NCBI GenBank assembly: GCA_945867255.1 | Contig: CAMBHV010000090.1 | Location: forward strand, 1 to 6,246 | Length of the DNA stretch: 6,246 nucleotides | From: an uncultured Clostridia bacterium | GTDB taxonomy: Bacteria; Bacillota; Clostridia; Oscillospirales; Ruminococcaceae | Reading direction: 5' to 3' | Part shown: positions 6,152-6,246 of the stretch, one piece after another | Layout: each line of letters opens with the position of its first letter | Numbering within the stretch: the first letter of the stretch is position 1 | Translations under genes and position numbers: made by a program | Notes under the pieces: generated by a model | The model's database searches: none | The model's input: the letters and a program-made list of their open reading frames with translations, nothing else | Told to the model about the DNA's origin: nothing

Positions 6152-6186
6152 GCCCGCCGCAACTTGTGCGGCGGGCATTTTGTTTT
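6152..6186 (+). terminator. Intrinsic terminator of the decarboxylase beta/gamma-like operon
   Basis: A perfect 10-bp stem GCCCGCCGCA (6152-6161) pairs with TGCGGCGGGC (6167-6176) around the loop ACTTG, followed by the T-rich tract ATTTTGTTTT. It begins eight bases after the small gene's stop codon. It marks the end of the operon, so no alpha or biotin-carrier subunit is cotranscribed downstream. The remaining 60 bases to the window edge hold nothing I can identify. Confidence 0.92.
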
Positions 6187-6246
6187 ACAGTTTGGCACAT
6201 AGTGCGGAAAATCAGAATTTTGGATGATCTGCGATATGGAAGGTGC

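Noticed and set aside
5229..6200. Long minus-strand open frame of 323 codons opposite the decarboxylase beta gene
   Set aside because: It is antisense to a strongly conserved membrane protein, its translation is rich in His, Asn and Gln without family motifs, and it runs through the terminator hairpin.
6184..6212. Possible promoter TTTACA-17-GAAAAT after the last terminator
   Set aside because: The -35 box lies in the terminator T-tract and the -10 is weak; no gene start follows within the remaining bases to justify the call.

Overview
The window reads as a stretch of chromosome from a low- to mid-GC Gram-positive anaerobe, most likely class Clostridia and possibly an Oscillospiraceae-type gut bacterium. 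The evidence is strong AGGAGG-type ribosome binding sites, intrinsic hairpin-plus-U terminators, a BrnQ carrier, a stand-alone NifX-like protein with a His/Cys tail, and a membrane subunit of a sodium-pumping decarboxylase. This placement is inferred from gene content and style; no marker gene is present to fix the taxon. No phage, transposon, CRISPR, rRNA or tRNA signature was seen.

Layout, left to right. (1) 1-1646, plus strand: the C-terminal ~547 residues of an ABC exporter half-transporter (membrane domain fused to ATPase), cut by the left edge. (2) 1784-2359, plus strand: a 191-residue predicted four-helix membrane protein of unknown function, with a plausible promoter of its own. (3) 2366-2407: a very strong hairpin with a U-run on both strands, which terminates gene 2 from the left and brnQ from the right. 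(4) 3650-2457, minus strand: brnQ, a branched-chain amino acid cation symporter. (5) 4103-3807, minus strand: a small single-domain rhodanese. (6) 4104-4355: a divergent intergenic region with a clear sigma-A-type promoter firing right and no convincing promoter firing left. (7) 4356-4766, plus strand: a NifX/NifB-type (dinitrogenase iron-molybdenum cofactor biosynthesis domain) protein with a His/Cys-rich tail. (8) 4842-6011, plus strand: the beta subunit of a biotin-dependent Na+-translocating decarboxylase. (9) 6028-6144, plus strand: a 38-codon gene for a single-helix protein resembling a minimal gamma subunit (OadG type). (10) 6152-6186: an intrinsic terminator closing that operon.

Functionally, the right-hand unit is the most interesting. 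The beta subunit keeps the residues expected for Na+ coupling and is followed at once by a tiny gamma-like partner, but no carboxyltransferase (alpha) or biotin carrier gene follows before the terminator. The pair must therefore work with subunits encoded elsewhere or have another role. The NifX-like protein sits upstream on the same strand and may be cotranscribed. The remaining genes are recognisable household transport and sulfur-handling functions. I did not find a convincing wholly new multi-gene system; the best leads are the orphan beta/mini-gamma pair, the uncharacterised four-helix protein, and the unexplained intergenic segment at 4113-4270.
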